DNA of 64,000 nucleotides from positions 142,950-206,949 of the forward strand of contig CAMNUE010000002.1 of assembly GCA_946560065.1 (NCBI GenBank), read 5' to 3'. The first letter of the stretch is position 1; each line of letters starts with the position of its first letter. Made by a program: the position numbers and the translations under genes. This DNA comes from an uncultured bacterium. Its GTDB lineage: Bacteria > Bacillota_I > Bacilli_A > RF39 > UBA660. Of this stretch, positions 9,095 through 19,777 are shown one piece after another. The notes beneath the pieces are model-generated. The model saw only the letters and a program-made list of their open reading frames with translations, was not told the origin of the DNA and did not search any database.

Positions 9095-10237
9095 TCATCC
9101 CACAATTTTATCAATTTCTTTTCTTATTTCTTTATAACCATTATCATTCAATTCAACACCATTATCTGTGTAATTATCTTTTAATTTATCATCTTCACTT
9201 AAGACACTAAATAAATCTAAATAATTGATTTTTTTCTCTTTAACCAATTCTTTTATTTTATCATTAACTTCAATTATTTTTTTATTATCTATATCTTTAG
9301 AAATAATCTTATCATTATAATCATCAACATCTTTATTAATTGGATATAACGATTCAACATAAATTTCTGAATATGGTCTATTTTCATTAACTTTTTCTAC
9401 TATCTCTCTTAAATTATCTATTATCTCATCTACTGACTTATCTTCATCTAAATCAATAATTCCTAATTGAATAAATATAATTGAAGGATTATATTTATAT
9501 ATTTTTCCCTTTAAATCATCTAATGTTTTCCTAGTTGTAAGTTCTTTTTCACTAACTTTTACATAATGGTAATCATAATCATCAAAATTAAATCTTTCTG
9601 TATGAAAATCACCTATAAATAAATAATTATCATCTATTTCTGAATCTTTCTTATCCTTAGACTTTGTTTGTTTTTCTTCAATTACCTTAGTCTCTTCCTT
9701 ATCCTTTTTTTGCGTCTTTACTTCTGCATCCCTACTTCTCTTTTCATTATAACTTTCCATTACATTATAAAAGACTACGCATAATAAAGCAATAATAACA
9801 ATAGCTATAAGAAAAGAAATAATTTTTCTTACAATATCAAAGTTTATATTACTTGGCTTTTTCTCTTTTAATAATTTTTCCTTTTTATTTTTATTATTTT
9901 TTAATTTCTTATCTAATCTTCCTTCCAAAAAACTAGTATCAAGTGTTTCAAAATCATTTATCCTGTCTTTATCAATTCTAATTCTTGTTGTTTGTTCTAA
10001 ATCCACTTTCTTAGTTTTTGGAGTTTTATTTTTTACATTATTAGAAACATTCTTTTTTTCATTTTCTTTATTTATACTTTTTTCAGTTCTACTTGGTATA
10101 GTATTTTTTCTATTTTTACTAGCTGCAGCTGTTTTCATAACTCTATCAGTTGCATTGTTCTTCTTCATTCCTTTAGATTTTATAGTTCTACTTGGTGTAC
10201 TATAAGGTCTTTTGTTCTTATTATTCATAGTCATCAA
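9095..10237 (-). CDS. Membrane-anchored SGNH/GDSL-type hydrolase-like protein
   Basis: Basic N-terminal cytosolic region, single TM, then an SGNH-like domain (FIGDFHTERF ... FIQLGIIDL ... YTDNGVELNDNGYKEI). Confidence 0.65.
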   Translation of the reverse strand: MMTMNNKNKRPYSTPSRTIKSKGMKKNNATDRVMKTAAASKNRKNTIPSRTEKSINKENEKKNVSNNVKNKTPKTKKVDLEQTTRIRIDKDRINDFETLDTSFLEGRLDKKLKNNKNKKEKLLKEKKPSNINFDIVRKIISFLIAIVIIALLCVVFYNVMESYNEKRSRDAEVKTQKKDKEETKVIEEKQTKSKDKKDSEIDDNYLFIGDFHTERFNFDDYDYHYVKVSEKELTTRKTLDDLKGKIYKYNPSIIFIQLGIIDLDEDKSVDEIIDNLREIVEKVNENRPYSEIYVESLYPINKDVDDYNDKIISKDIDNKKIIEVNDKIKELVKEKKINYLDLFSVLSEDDKLKDNYTDNGVELNDNGYKEIRKEIDKIVG

Positions 10238-10350
10238 CCTTTCTTTATCAAAGTAACTTCATTATACCAAAATTTATTAATAAATAAAATATCCAAACCG
10301 AAAAAAGAAAATCAAATTATATTTAACTTGATTTTCTAACATTCTAATAG

Positions 10351-12708
10351 TTAACTAATTAATACATTTCGCGTACTAAACCTACTCCAATTATTTATAA
10401 CAAATTGTTGAGCCTTTTCATCTTTAACATATACTTTTGCTGTTGAAGGCATTTGTCTAAACATATCTATAGTATTTTCTATATTAGAAAAATCCCATGA
10501 ATCTAATCTAAGTTCAGTATCATAACACCAAGTAGCTGCACTATCAAAAATACCTTCCATATTTTTAACATTTGATATATTCCAATTTGATAAATCCAAA
10601 CTAAGCTTATCAGCATTTGCACCTACTCCATTAAATGTATTCTCCATATTAGTAACATTTGATACATCCCAATTAGAAATATTACCTATATCAAAAACAT
10701 CAGCATAAAATCCTGCTCCAGAAAACATTGATTGCATATTATTAACTTTTGATACATCCCACTTTGATAAATCTAAAATAAATTTATCCGCATAAAAACC
10801 AGCTGAATTAAACATACAATAAGTTATTGTATTATTAGAAACATTCCAATTTTCAAGACTACCAACAGTCCAAGTTTTAGAATTGTACCCAGTTCCAGAA
10901 AACATATGAGTCATATATATAACATTCGATACATCCCAATTACTAACATAAGAAATATCAAAATTAGTTGCATTTTCTCCTGCATAACAAAATGTAGCTT
11001 TCATATCAAGAACATTACTAGTATCCCAGTTAACCAAATTACCAATACTCCAATTTTTCTCTTTTGGACCAGCATAATTAAACATATACTGCATATCTGT
11101 AGCTTTCGAAACATTCCAATTATCAAGTTTACCAATATTCCAGTTATTTGCAGAATAACCTGTTAAAGCAAATGTATAAGAAAAGTTTTCTACGTTACTT
11201 GTATTCCAGTTAGATAAATCACCAACATTCCAAACTGGGGAAACATAACCACTACAATTGAACATTCCTCTCATATTTTTAACTTTTGCTGTATTCCATT
11301 TACTAACATCTATATTAAAACTTAAAGCATTATATGCTGTACTCATAAATAAATATTTCATATCAAGAACATTACTTGTATCCCAATCAGAAACACCATT
11401 CAACTGCCACTGTTTACTTTCATATCCTGTTTCCATAAAAGTTCCAACCATAGAAGTAACATTACTAGTATTTAAATCTGACACATTATATAGTAATTCA
11501 TCCGCATTATAACCAGCTTTATAAAAAGCATAATTCATATTAGTAGATAATAAAGTATTCAAATTTTTAGCATCAAATGAATTAATTCTTTCCATGATAT
11601 TACTTCCATTATCATAACTACAACTAGCACCTCCATCAGCTCCATAGATACAATGATAACTTGCAAATAAACTACTCATATCAAATGGAGCTAAAACACC
11701 TCCATCTTGTCCTATAATAAGAAGAAGATTATTATCAACTCCAACATATTCACCTAAAATAACATTTTCATTTTGATGATCAGAAACATCATAAGATGCC
11801 TTTAATCTATACTCTACACCATTATGATTAACAGTGGTATCCATCTTCTTTTTATAGGCAAACTTTAAAGCAACTTTCGAATTAGAATAATTATCACCTG
11901 AAATTAATTTATTCCAATCAATACAATACCCAGTTTGATTATCATAATAAGAATCACTATTACAACTTCTAGCTAATCTTGCCTTAGAAATCTTTATTTT
12001 AGAATCAACCCTTATTTCAGCTATTTCAAGAGCATAACTTAAACTAAATAAAGTAATCATAACTGCTCCAATAAACAATCCTAAAAAAACAAAATTGATA
12101 TGCTGCATTTCTTTAATTCCATTAATATTTAATCTATTATTCTTATGCAAATACACTAGAACAATAATTATAATCAATATCTCAATACCAAGAATAAAAA
12201 TAAATATATTCAAATTAGAATTAGTCTCAGGATTACTAGTTATAGGTAATGCCTTATTATTCTCATCAACAATTTTAATAACTAAATCACTATTTTCTAC
12301 ATAAACGCCATCTTCATATTTAGAATCATCAACTTCCTTTTTATAAGAAACTCTAACCTCAAAATCCTTGGTACTATTAGCCTTAATTATACTCTCATCA
12401 TCTTCCCAAATATAATCATAAATTACATAACCATCAGTAGTAAATGCTCCCTTATTTTCGATAAAAATATCTTCGTTACCATTATTTTGAACTGTAACTC
12501 TATAACCAATAACATCATTAATCTTTTTAAAAGTTAAATCAAATTTAACATTCATTCCTTCAAAACTAGGTTTATTAATCTCTTCTACAAAACCATCTTT
12601 TTCTACCAAATCAATAGATTTAATTGAAATATCTGATACTTTCGCTTCAACATTAATATAAGTAAAAAACACACCTATAATAGCAATTAAAAATAAAAAC
12701 TTCTTCAT
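10351..12708 (-). CDS. BspA-like / DUF285 repeat surface protein
   Basis: Signal peptide, internal TM segments, then many W(D/N)(T/V)S(N/K)VxxMxxxF repeats. Confidence 0.88.
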   Translation of the reverse strand: MKKFLFLIAIIGVFFTYINVEAKVSDISIKSIDLVEKDGFVEEINKPSFEGMNVKFDLTFKKINDVIGYRVTVQNNGNEDIFIENKGAFTTDGYVIYDYIWEDDESIIKANSTKDFEVRVSYKKEVDDSKYEDGVYVENSDLVIKIVDENNKALPITSNPETNSNLNIFIFILGIEILIIIIVLVYLHKNNRLNINGIKEMQHINFVFLGLFIGAVMITLFSLSYALEIAEIRVDSKIKISKARLARSCNSDSYYDNQTGYCIDWNKLISGDNYSNSKVALKFAYKKKMDTTVNHNGVEYRLKASYDVSDHQNENVILGEYVGVDNNLLLIIGQDGGVLAPFDMSSLFASYHCIYGADGGASCSYDNGSNIMERINSFDAKNLNTLLSTNMNYAFYKAGYNADELLYNVSDLNTSNVTSMVGTFMETGYESKQWQLNGVSDWDTSNVLDMKYLFMSTAYNALSFNIDVSKWNTAKVKNMRGMFNCSGYVSPVWNVGDLSNWNTSNVENFSYTFALTGYSANNWNIGKLDNWNVSKATDMQYMFNYAGPKEKNWSIGNLVNWDTSNVLDMKATFCYAGENATNFDISYVSNWDVSNVIYMTHMFSGTGYNSKTWTVGSLENWNVSNNTITYCMFNSAGFYADKFILDLSKWDVSKVNNMQSMFSGAGFYADVFDIGNISNWDVSNVTNMENTFNGVGANADKLSLDLSNWNISNVKNMEGIFDSAATWCYDTELRLDSWDFSNIENTIDMFRQMPSTAKVYVKDEKAQQFVINNWSRFSTRNVLIS

Positions 12709-12786
12709 ATCACACTACTCTCCTAATTATAGGATAAAGTATTTCAAACAAAAAGTCCACTAGAAAAAAAAGAAAGATTAGACTTT

Positions 12787-13929
12787 CTAAAGTTTTCCAA
12801 ATACTATATTAAGTAAGCTCTCCCTTAATAACTCAATAAAATTCAATTTTTCAATATCCTCTGATACTACTAAATCTCCTCTAGATACAACTTTATTTTT
12901 ATATAAAACCTCAATCTTACCTACAGAAGTATTTCTTTTGATAGGCAAATCTATCTCATTTAATTTTACATCAAACTTATATTTTTTATTATTAACTCCA
13001 GCATTCTCAACTACATTTAAATTATCTTTTAATTTAATATTTATAATATTCTTACTAGACTTACTAATACTAACCTTATCTACAATTTTACCTTTATTAA
13101 GAAGTCTCTTCGTCTTAACATTATTAAAACCATAATCTAGTAAAGAAATAGTTTCAGCATTTCTTACTTTACTTTCCTTTTCTCCTAAAACAATTGCAAT
13201 AAGACGCAAATCATTTCTCTTAGCAGTTGCTGCTAAACAATAACCAGCTGCATCGGTATGTCCCGTTTTTAAACCATCAGCTCCGTCATAAAAATTAATT
13301 AATTTATTAGTATTAACTAACCAAAACTTATTCTTTGTATTTTCTCGCAAATAATCTTCATAAATTGATGAAAACCTAAGTATTTCAGGATGATTAACAA
13401 CTAATTCTCTTGCAATCATTGCCATATCATAGCTACTAGAATAATGTTCATCAGTATCAAGTCCTGTACAATTAGTAAAGTGTGTATTCTTAAGTCCAAG
13501 TTCTTTTACTTTAGCATTCATTTTTGCAACAAATTTCTCTTCAGTACCACTAATCACCTCTGCCATCGCAACTGTTGCATCATTACCACTAGCAACACTT
13601 ATACCTTTCATTAAGTCTTCTATAGATATCTTTTCACCTTCTTCTAAGTAAATTTGCGATCCACCCATGCCACTAGCATTCTTACTAACAGTAACCATAT
13701 CAGTCCATTTAATATGTCCTTTTTCTATTTCCTCTAAAATAACAATTTGAGCAACCATCTTAGTCATAGAAGCAATACTAACTCTTTCGTCCTTATTCTT
13801 TTCAAAAATGATTTTACCACTATCAGCCTCAATCAATATTCCACTAACTCCATTAGGAATAAGTTCATCCTTCGCACAAACTTTAAAAGGTAATAATAAA
13901 ATAATAAGTAATATTAAAACTTTCTTCAT
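12787..13929 (-). CDS. D-alanyl-D-alanine carboxypeptidase (DacA/DacF-like, low-molecular-weight PBP)
   Basis: SXXK as SMTK, SGN motif (ASGNDATVAMAE), KTG (GLKTGHTDAAG), signal peptide. Confidence 0.93.
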   Translation of the reverse strand: MKKVLILLIILLLPFKVCAKDELIPNGVSGILIEADSGKIIFEKNKDERVSIASMTKMVAQIVILEEIEKGHIKWTDMVTVSKNASGMGGSQIYLEEGEKISIEDLMKGISVASGNDATVAMAEVISGTEEKFVAKMNAKVKELGLKNTHFTNCTGLDTDEHYSSSYDMAMIARELVVNHPEILRFSSIYEDYLRENTKNKFWLVNTNKLINFYDGADGLKTGHTDAAGYCLAATAKRNDLRLIAIVLGEKESKVRNAETISLLDYGFNNVKTKRLLNKGKIVDKVSISKSSKNIINIKLKDNLNVVENAGVNNKKYKFDVKLNEIDLPIKRNTSVGKIEVLYKNKVVSRGDLVVSEDIEKLNFIELLRESLLNIVFGKL

Positions 13930-14019
13930 ATAATCCTCCTACTTTTTTTTATGTAAAGTATACAGATTTTATTCATAAAAAATAAGAATTAATGATATTA
14001 TATAATTAGGTGATAATAT

Positions 14020-14946
14020 ATGGGAACAATAAGAAAAAGAAAGTTAAAAATCAAAAAGAAAAACTTTACTATTTTCTTAATCTGTCTAATTTTAATCACA
14101 CTTGGAATAGTAAAAGGCGTAAATCGAATAATTAAAATCGTTCAATCACCTAAAGAAATAAAAGAAGAAAAGAAAACAAATAATAGTACTGATAATAATA
14201 AAGTAAAAGATGAAAGACTAAATAAACTAAACAATGTTGATAAAAAAATCGACTATTTTAACTACGATTATGTTGATAGATATATATCATACAAGGAAAA
14301 AAATAAAGATATAGATGATATTCAAATAGTAAAAGATGTTAATATGAATGTTGATAAAAATCAATATGAAAATCCAACAGAAGCAACCAAATTAAATGAA
14401 AATATTATCCTAGTAAATAAATTTCATTATTTAAAAAAAGATTATATACCAAAAAATCTTGAAGAAATTAATAAAAATTATGCTCTAAGTGGAATGAAAT
14501 TAGTAAACTATGCCAAAGAAGCATTTGAAGAACTTGCCAAAGATGCAAAAAAAGAAAAACTAAATATTGTCGCAATGTCTACTTATCGCAGTTATGATTA
14601 CCAAGTAGATTTGTACAATCGATATGTTAAATCGGACGGGAAAGAAGCGGCAGATACTTATTCAGGTAGACCTGGTCATTCTGAACATCAAACTGGATTA
14701 GCAGTTGATGTATTTAACAACAATGAAACATATACAAACTTTGAAAAAACTAAAGAATTTGAATGGATGCAAGAACATGCCCATGAATATGGATTCATCT
14801 TAAGATTTCCGAAAGATAAAGAAAAAGAAACAGGTTATCAATATGAATCATGGCACTACAGATATGTTGGTAAGGATATTGCAAAGTACATAAAAAATAA
14901 AAATATTTCTCTTGAAGAATACTATGTTACTAAAATTAAAGACTAA
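14020..14946 (+). CDS. VanY-type D-Ala-D-Ala carboxypeptidase
   Basis: STYRSYDYQVDLYNRYV, GRPGHSEHQTGLAVDV, GFILRFPKDKEKETGYQYESWHYRYVG. Confidence 0.93.
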   Translation: MGTIRKRKLKIKKKNFTIFLICLILITLGIVKGVNRIIKIVQSPKEIKEEKKTNNSTDNNKVKDERLNKLNNVDKKIDYFNYDYVDRYISYKEKNKDIDDIQIVKDVNMNVDKNQYENPTEATKLNENIILVNKFHYLKKDYIPKNLEEINKNYALSGMKLVNYAKEAFEELAKDAKKEKLNIVAMSTYRSYDYQVDLYNRYVKSDGKEAADTYSGRPGHSEHQTGLAVDVFNNNETYTNFEKTKEFEWMQEHAHEYGFILRFPKDKEKETGYQYESWHYRYVGKDIAKYIKNKNISLEEYYVTKIKD

Positions 14947-14950
14947 AAAA

Positions 14951-14974
14951 GAAAAGTATTTCAAAGTACTTTTC
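14951..14974. terminator. Bidirectional terminator between vanY-like and TM protein genes
   Basis: GAAAAGTA-TTTCAAAG-TACTTTTC flanked by A and T tracts. Confidence 0.7.
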
Positions 14975-14977
14975 TTT

Positions 14978-15550
14978 TTAATCATATTTATTTTTAAAAA
15001 ACTTATATAAGTGATAAAAACCAGTAAATACTAACCATAATACTAAGATAAAATTACTTATTTGTACTAAAGATAAAATAACTTCATTTTGATAAAGTCT
15101 ACTAACATCAACTAAATCAACAGAATCATATGCAGCAAGTGCTATAAAAGACATAAAAAAGAAATAAAGTACACTAAAGAACAAATAATTAATTATTTTC
15201 TTAAACTGTGTCATTTTCTTACTAAATAACGTATAAAGAATTAGTACAGTAACAAATATTATTATAAAGAAATAAACAATCGTAGATGGAAAATAAACAT
15301 AATTCATAATTGCTTTAACAAAAGAATCTACACAAGTTTTAACATAAGTACTATAACTTATTAAAATTCCTATTACAAAACCTATATACACACCTATCGC
15401 AATCATTTGAACTAAATGATTATTTCTTTTAAGATTTACAATTAAAATCAAAAACAAAAGAAGGCTTAATATGAACATTTCTATCGATAGAAAAGATGAA
15501 AATATATATTTAAATATCATTTCAAATTTTCCTATTAAAGATAAATCCAT
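14978..15550 (-). CDS. Hypothetical multi-pass membrane protein downstream of sortase
   Basis: 190 aa with about five hydrophobic segments; co-directional with sortase. Confidence 0.65.
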   Translation of the reverse strand: MDLSLIGKFEMIFKYIFSSFLSIEMFILSLLLFLILIVNLKRNNHLVQMIAIGVYIGFVIGILISYSTYVKTCVDSFVKAIMNYVYFPSTIVYFFIIIFVTVLILYTLFSKKMTQFKKIINYLFFSVLYFFFMSFIALAAYDSVDLVDVSRLYQNEVILSLVQISNFILVLWLVFTGFYHLYKFFKNKYD

Positions 15551-15564
15551 ATTATCACCTTCTT

Positions 15565-16215
15565 CTAGCCTACTAATTCAGAAATATAAACAGTTTGTGT
15601 AGAATCATTATCCTTAGTACATGTAATCATCGTTAACGAAGTCCTATCATAATTTCTTTGTATTCTAACTAATCCAGTCTTAGGAACTTCATAAATATTA
15701 ACAATATGATATTTATATTTATAACCATTATAAGTAACATAGGCATAGTCACCTACATTTAATCTGTATAAATACGCAAAGTATGAGATATATGCATCAC
15801 CAGAATGAGCCATTAATATTAAATTACCATTAACAACATCTGGTAAGCTAGACCCTTCAACCATCGTTACATTGTACTGAATATTATTATATCTTGAACC
15901 AATATTATAAAAACCCCTCTTTAAACCTATCTTAGGTATTTCTAAAACTCCCAAATATTTACTATAATCTATAACATAATTTTCCTTACCCTTAGAATCA
16001 TCACTTACATTATCAGCTACTGGTGTATCAGATATGTAATTATTAGTAACTTTAGTATCATCTCCTGATGTATCCATCATCGCAATCTTCATATCCGAAT
16101 ATACTTCATCCTTCATTTTAAGTAAATAATTCCAAGATAAAGATACAATTCCTATAAAAATAAGTAAAGAGCCAATTAGCAATGAATGGCTCTTTTTAAA
16201 TTTATTGTCTTGCAT
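15565..16215 (-). CDS. Sortase
   Basis: LEIPKIGLKRGFYN, LMAHSGD (catalytic His), LTMITCT (catalytic Cys), RNYDRTSLTM; ATG at 16215 overlaps the adhesin stop. Confidence 0.88.
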   Translation of the reverse strand: MQDNKFKKSHSLLIGSLLIFIGIVSLSWNYLLKMKDEVYSDMKIAMMDTSGDDTKVTNNYISDTPVADNVSDDSKGKENYVIDYSKYLGVLEIPKIGLKRGFYNIGSRYNNIQYNVTMVEGSSLPDVVNGNLILMAHSGDAYISYFAYLYRLNVGDYAYVTYNGYKYKYHIVNIYEVPKTGLVRIQRNYDRTSLTMITCTKDNDSTQTVYISELVG

Positions 16216-17377
16216 CAACTGGTTTAGCATTTGCATAAACAATACCTACACCACACAACAATACTATTAAACCAATAAAGTAAATTGTTTGAGCAGTATT
16301 CATTCCAGTATCAGGAGCACCTACTATTTCTATTGAAAGTCCACCAGAAACATCCATAGTATCTCCAGTAACTGTAACCACTTTTTGTAAATTACCACTT
16401 TCAGCATGATATTCATGCCCTGTTAATGTTTTAAAATGACCAGTTACTCCTACTTGTAAATTTTGAACTTTATCAGTAACTTTGTCACTTGGAATTCTAA
16501 CATAGAATTTCTTACCAGGAGCAACATTAGTTAAAGCTAACTCAGCTCCATTTTCATCTACCGCAATTGCTCCCTCAATTCCTGATAAACTAATATCATA
16601 ACTAATTAAATCGCTTGATGGATCTCCAACAACAGTAATTAATGTAGTTTGATAGAATTTTCCATCATCTGTCTTAAAAATCTCACCATCAGCTTTAGTA
16701 ACAGATATTTGTTTAAAATTAGAAGCAGCCATTGCTCTATTAACCAATGGTTCTATATAATTGTCATAAATACTCTCTCCAAAGTCACAATCAACGTTCT
16801 CTTCACCAACCTCAGTTAAAACGCTTGTTTTAGTTGCTGCTTTAATCGCAGCCATCTCTTCATTACTAATAGCATTCAAACTATTTTCTGGTTTTGTTTT
16901 ATATAAATAAACCCAAATTGCAACTTGAGTAGCCCAAGCCTCAGAATACTTATTTGTATCAGGATCTGCTATAATATTCTTATTATTTACAAAACTATTA
17001 TTTAACAAATATAGTAGTCCATAATCAGTAATTTGATTTTTTTTACTATAAGCAACATTATCATTTACTTCAGCTTTATGTTCTATACAAAACACTGGCT
17101 TTGTAAAAGCTGAATCAGCATAATACAAAGGAACCGAAAAAGTTTGTCCATCAGTATCATTCTTACCAATAACACTAAGCAGACGACCACCAGAATTTTT
17201 TCCTTGATAAAAAGTTATATTGTCATCTAAAACTGGCGCTGCATAACTAACTCTATCAAATCCCGCAGCTATCAATGAAAATACTGCAAAAAAAGCAACT
17301 GCGAAAGATAAAACAATAGAAAAATCTACAACACTTTTTCTTTTTCTCTTATTTTCTTCCATATAAATCTTTTCCAT
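16202..17377 (-). CDS. Sortase-anchored thioester-domain surface protein
   Basis: Signal peptide, FCIEH ... ATQVAIWVY thioester-domain signature, C-terminal APDTG + TM + charged tail. Confidence 0.82.
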   Translation of the reverse strand: MEKIYMEENKRKRKSVVDFSIVLSFAVAFFAVFSLIAAGFDRVSYAAPVLDDNITFYQGKNSGGRLLSVIGKNDTDGQTFSVPLYYADSAFTKPVFCIEHKAEVNDNVAYSKKNQITDYGLLYLLNNSFVNNKNIIADPDTNKYSEAWATQVAIWVYLYKTKPENSLNAISNEEMAAIKAATKTSVLTEVGEENVDCDFGESIYDNYIEPLVNRAMAASNFKQISVTKADGEIFKTDDGKFYQTTLITVVGDPSSDLISYDISLSGIEGAIAVDENGAELALTNVAPGKKFYVRIPSDKVTDKVQNLQVGVTGHFKTLTGHEYHAESGNLQKVVTVTGDTMDVSGGLSIEIVGAPDTGMNTAQTIYFIGLIVLLCGVGIVYANAKPVDARQ

Positions 17378-17437
17378 AAATTCACCCTACCTTATAAAAA
17401 TATTATACCATAATTTGTATAAAATCAAACACATTTT

Positions 17438-18664
17438 TTAATTTATCTTAAAAATATCATCAATATTAAATTCTGGAATATCACCTTTTATATATAAAGT
17501 TGCTAAAACATCACCTTTTTTAACTGTATCTCCAACTAACTTATTTAACTTTATCCCAACTGTGTAATCAATTTCATCTTCTTTACTAAGTTTACCCGCT
17601 CCTAGAGCTAAAGAAAGTTTTCCAAGTTCTAAAGCATTAATTTTTTTAATAGTTCCTGAAACAGAAGATTTAATTTTATATGTATCATCGCTAATACATA
17701 CTCCTTGAATATCTCCTCCCTGCAAACCAATCATTTCCAAGAATTTATTATAAGCAGCTCCACTATTTATACTATCTAATACTAAGTTGTATGCCTCTCC
17801 TTTGTTAATCTCTTTACCCATACTTACCATTTCTGTCGCAAGTTCATAGCAAAGTTCTACCAAGTTATTATCTTTTTCTCTTCCTTTTAATACTTCAATA
17901 GCTTCCAAAACCTCTAAACTATTTCCAATAGCATATCCCAGAGGAACATTCATGTCACTTATTATTGTTCTAACCTCAACATGATAAACCTCTCCTATTT
18001 TAATCATTAACTCACTAAGTTTTTTAGCCTCAGCTTTAGTTTGTAAAAGAGCTCCATTTCCAACTTTAATATCAATGAGAATTTTATCAGCGCCACCTGC
18101 AATCTTCTTACTCATTACACTAGATGCAATAAGCGGAATTGATGAAACAGTACCAGTAACATCCCTTAACGCATAAATCACTTTATCCATTGGTACTAAT
18201 TCTGCAGTTTGACCAGTAACCACAAGATTAATTTTATGAACCTGATTAATTATCTCCTCATCACTTAAATCAATTCTAAATCCAGGAATACTTTCTAACT
18301 TATCAATTGTACCTCCAGTATAACCTAAACCTCTACCACTCATCTTAATAACTGGTACTCCAATAGATGCAACAATTGGCGCAATAATAAGCGTAGTTTT
18401 ATCTCCAATACCACCAGTTGAGTGTTTATCTACTTTAATTCCAGGAATATCACTAAAATCTAAAACATCTCCGCTATCAATAAATATCTTAGTAAGTGCA
18501 AATATCTCTTCATCAGTCATTCCATTAATACAAATAGCCATCAATAAACTAGACATTTGATAATCGGCAACTTTACCATCTAAATAACCATTAAAGAAAT
18601 AATCAAGTTCCTTATAACTCAATTCTTCTCCAAGTCTTTTTTTATTAATAATATCTAATATCAT
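17438..18664 (-). CDS. pdp: Pyrimidine-nucleoside / thymidine phosphorylase
   Basis: KHSTGGIGDKTTLIIAPIVASIGVPVIKMSGRGLGYTGGTIDKLESIPG. Confidence 0.95.
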   Translation of the reverse strand: MILDIINKKRLGEELSYKELDYFFNGYLDGKVADYQMSSLLMAICINGMTDEEIFALTKIFIDSGDVLDFSDIPGIKVDKHSTGGIGDKTTLIIAPIVASIGVPVIKMSGRGLGYTGGTIDKLESIPGFRIDLSDEEIINQVHKINLVVTGQTAELVPMDKVIYALRDVTGTVSSIPLIASSVMSKKIAGGADKILIDIKVGNGALLQTKAEAKKLSELMIKIGEVYHVEVRTIISDMNVPLGYAIGNSLEVLEAIEVLKGREKDNNLVELCYELATEMVSMGKEINKGEAYNLVLDSINSGAAYNKFLEMIGLQGGDIQGVCISDDTYKIKSSVSGTIKKINALELGKLSLALGAGKLSKEDEIDYTVGIKLNKLVGDTVKKGDVLATLYIKGDIPEFNIDDIFKIN

Positions 18665-19062
18665 ATTAACTCCTTTCTAAAAACAGTGGTCTCTCTAACC
18701 GAAAAACCTAACTTTTCATATAACTTATGAGCAGCAACTCTACTAGAATTCGAAGTGAGCTCTAAATAAGCAATATCAAGTTCCCTACAAATTTCAAATA
18801 CTTTTAAAAATAAAGCCTTTGCTATTCCTTGATTTCTATGTTCTTCTTTTACACATACATAATTAACATAAAAATAATTTTTACCAGAAAGAGTATCAAC
18901 GCACTTATTTAATGCCAAATAACCAACAACCTCATTATTATTAACCATAATAAGTTCAAAGTCATCAGATATACTCTTATAAGTTTTATAAACTCCAAAT
19001 ACTTCCTCCAATAAGCAATTCAAAGAATCAAAATATTTATCCTCATAATAAACAACTTCCAT
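18661..19062 (-). CDS. GNAT family N-acetyltransferase
   Basis: VCVKEEHRNQGIAKALFLKVFEICRELDIAYLELTSNSSRVAAHKLYEKLGF. Confidence 0.9.
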   Translation of the reverse strand: MEVVYYEDKYFDSLNCLLEEVFGVYKTYKSISDDFELIMVNNNEVVGYLALNKCVDTLSGKNYFYVNYVCVKEEHRNQGIAKALFLKVFEICRELDIAYLELTSNSSRVAAHKLYEKLGFSVRETTVFRKELI

Positions 19063-19116
19063 ACCATCACTACCTTATCTATATAATACCAAAAAAAAAA
19101 TACTAATTCTAGTACT

Positions 19117-19731
19117 TTATTTTTCCATAAATGACCTAATAAACTTTTCTAATGCATCAGCAAGTAACATAAAATTAGATATATTTAAATCACGATACTT
19201 TCTATTTATCTCAATCTGAATAACATCAACTAAAGTTTCAGAATAAACTTTCTTAGTAATACCGCCACCTTTAAAAGGATTATTAACATTAACTTTTAAG
19301 ATTCCATTTTCTATAAATGCCTCTTTTAATTCCTTAATAGTTGAGTAATCAGCAGATAAATTATTAAGAGTTCCAAGTTCCACATCAAATTCTCGCTTAA
19401 GAGAAGCACCATGTAAATCTAAAACTAACTTTATATTATTTCTCTTAATATACTTAATTAACTCATTTTTATATTCTTCATCCTTTTCACTATTAGAATC
19501 AATTCCAGTATCAAAGTTTTTCACAAAACAAGTACAATTAAGTCTTTTTTGTAAATATAAAGCCAAAGCTTTAGTATATGGTTCAGAGGCTTTTATTGTT
19601 CCATCATCTCTCATTTGATTCATAGTATGTGGCGCACTTAAAACTACTGGCATATACCCCTCAATAATTGTAAAGTCATCAGAAAATTCTTTATTTTCTA
19701 ATCTATCTATTTCATTTCTTAATTCATTCAT
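19117..19731 (-). CDS. N-formylglutamate amidohydrolase-like protein
   Basis: VVLSAPHT...LVLDLHGAS...VIQIEINRKYRD. Confidence 0.7.
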   Translation of the reverse strand: MNELRNEIDRLENKEFSDDFTIIEGYMPVVLSAPHTMNQMRDDGTIKASEPYTKALALYLQKRLNCTCFVKNFDTGIDSNSEKDEEYKNELIKYIKRNNIKLVLDLHGASLKREFDVELGTLNNLSADYSTIKELKEAFIENGILKVNVNNPFKGGGITKKVYSETLVDVIQIEINRKYRDLNISNFMLLADALEKFIRSFMEK

Positions 19732-19777
19732 TTAAATCACCTAACCTATTATACCATAAAAAATAAAACAACTGAAA

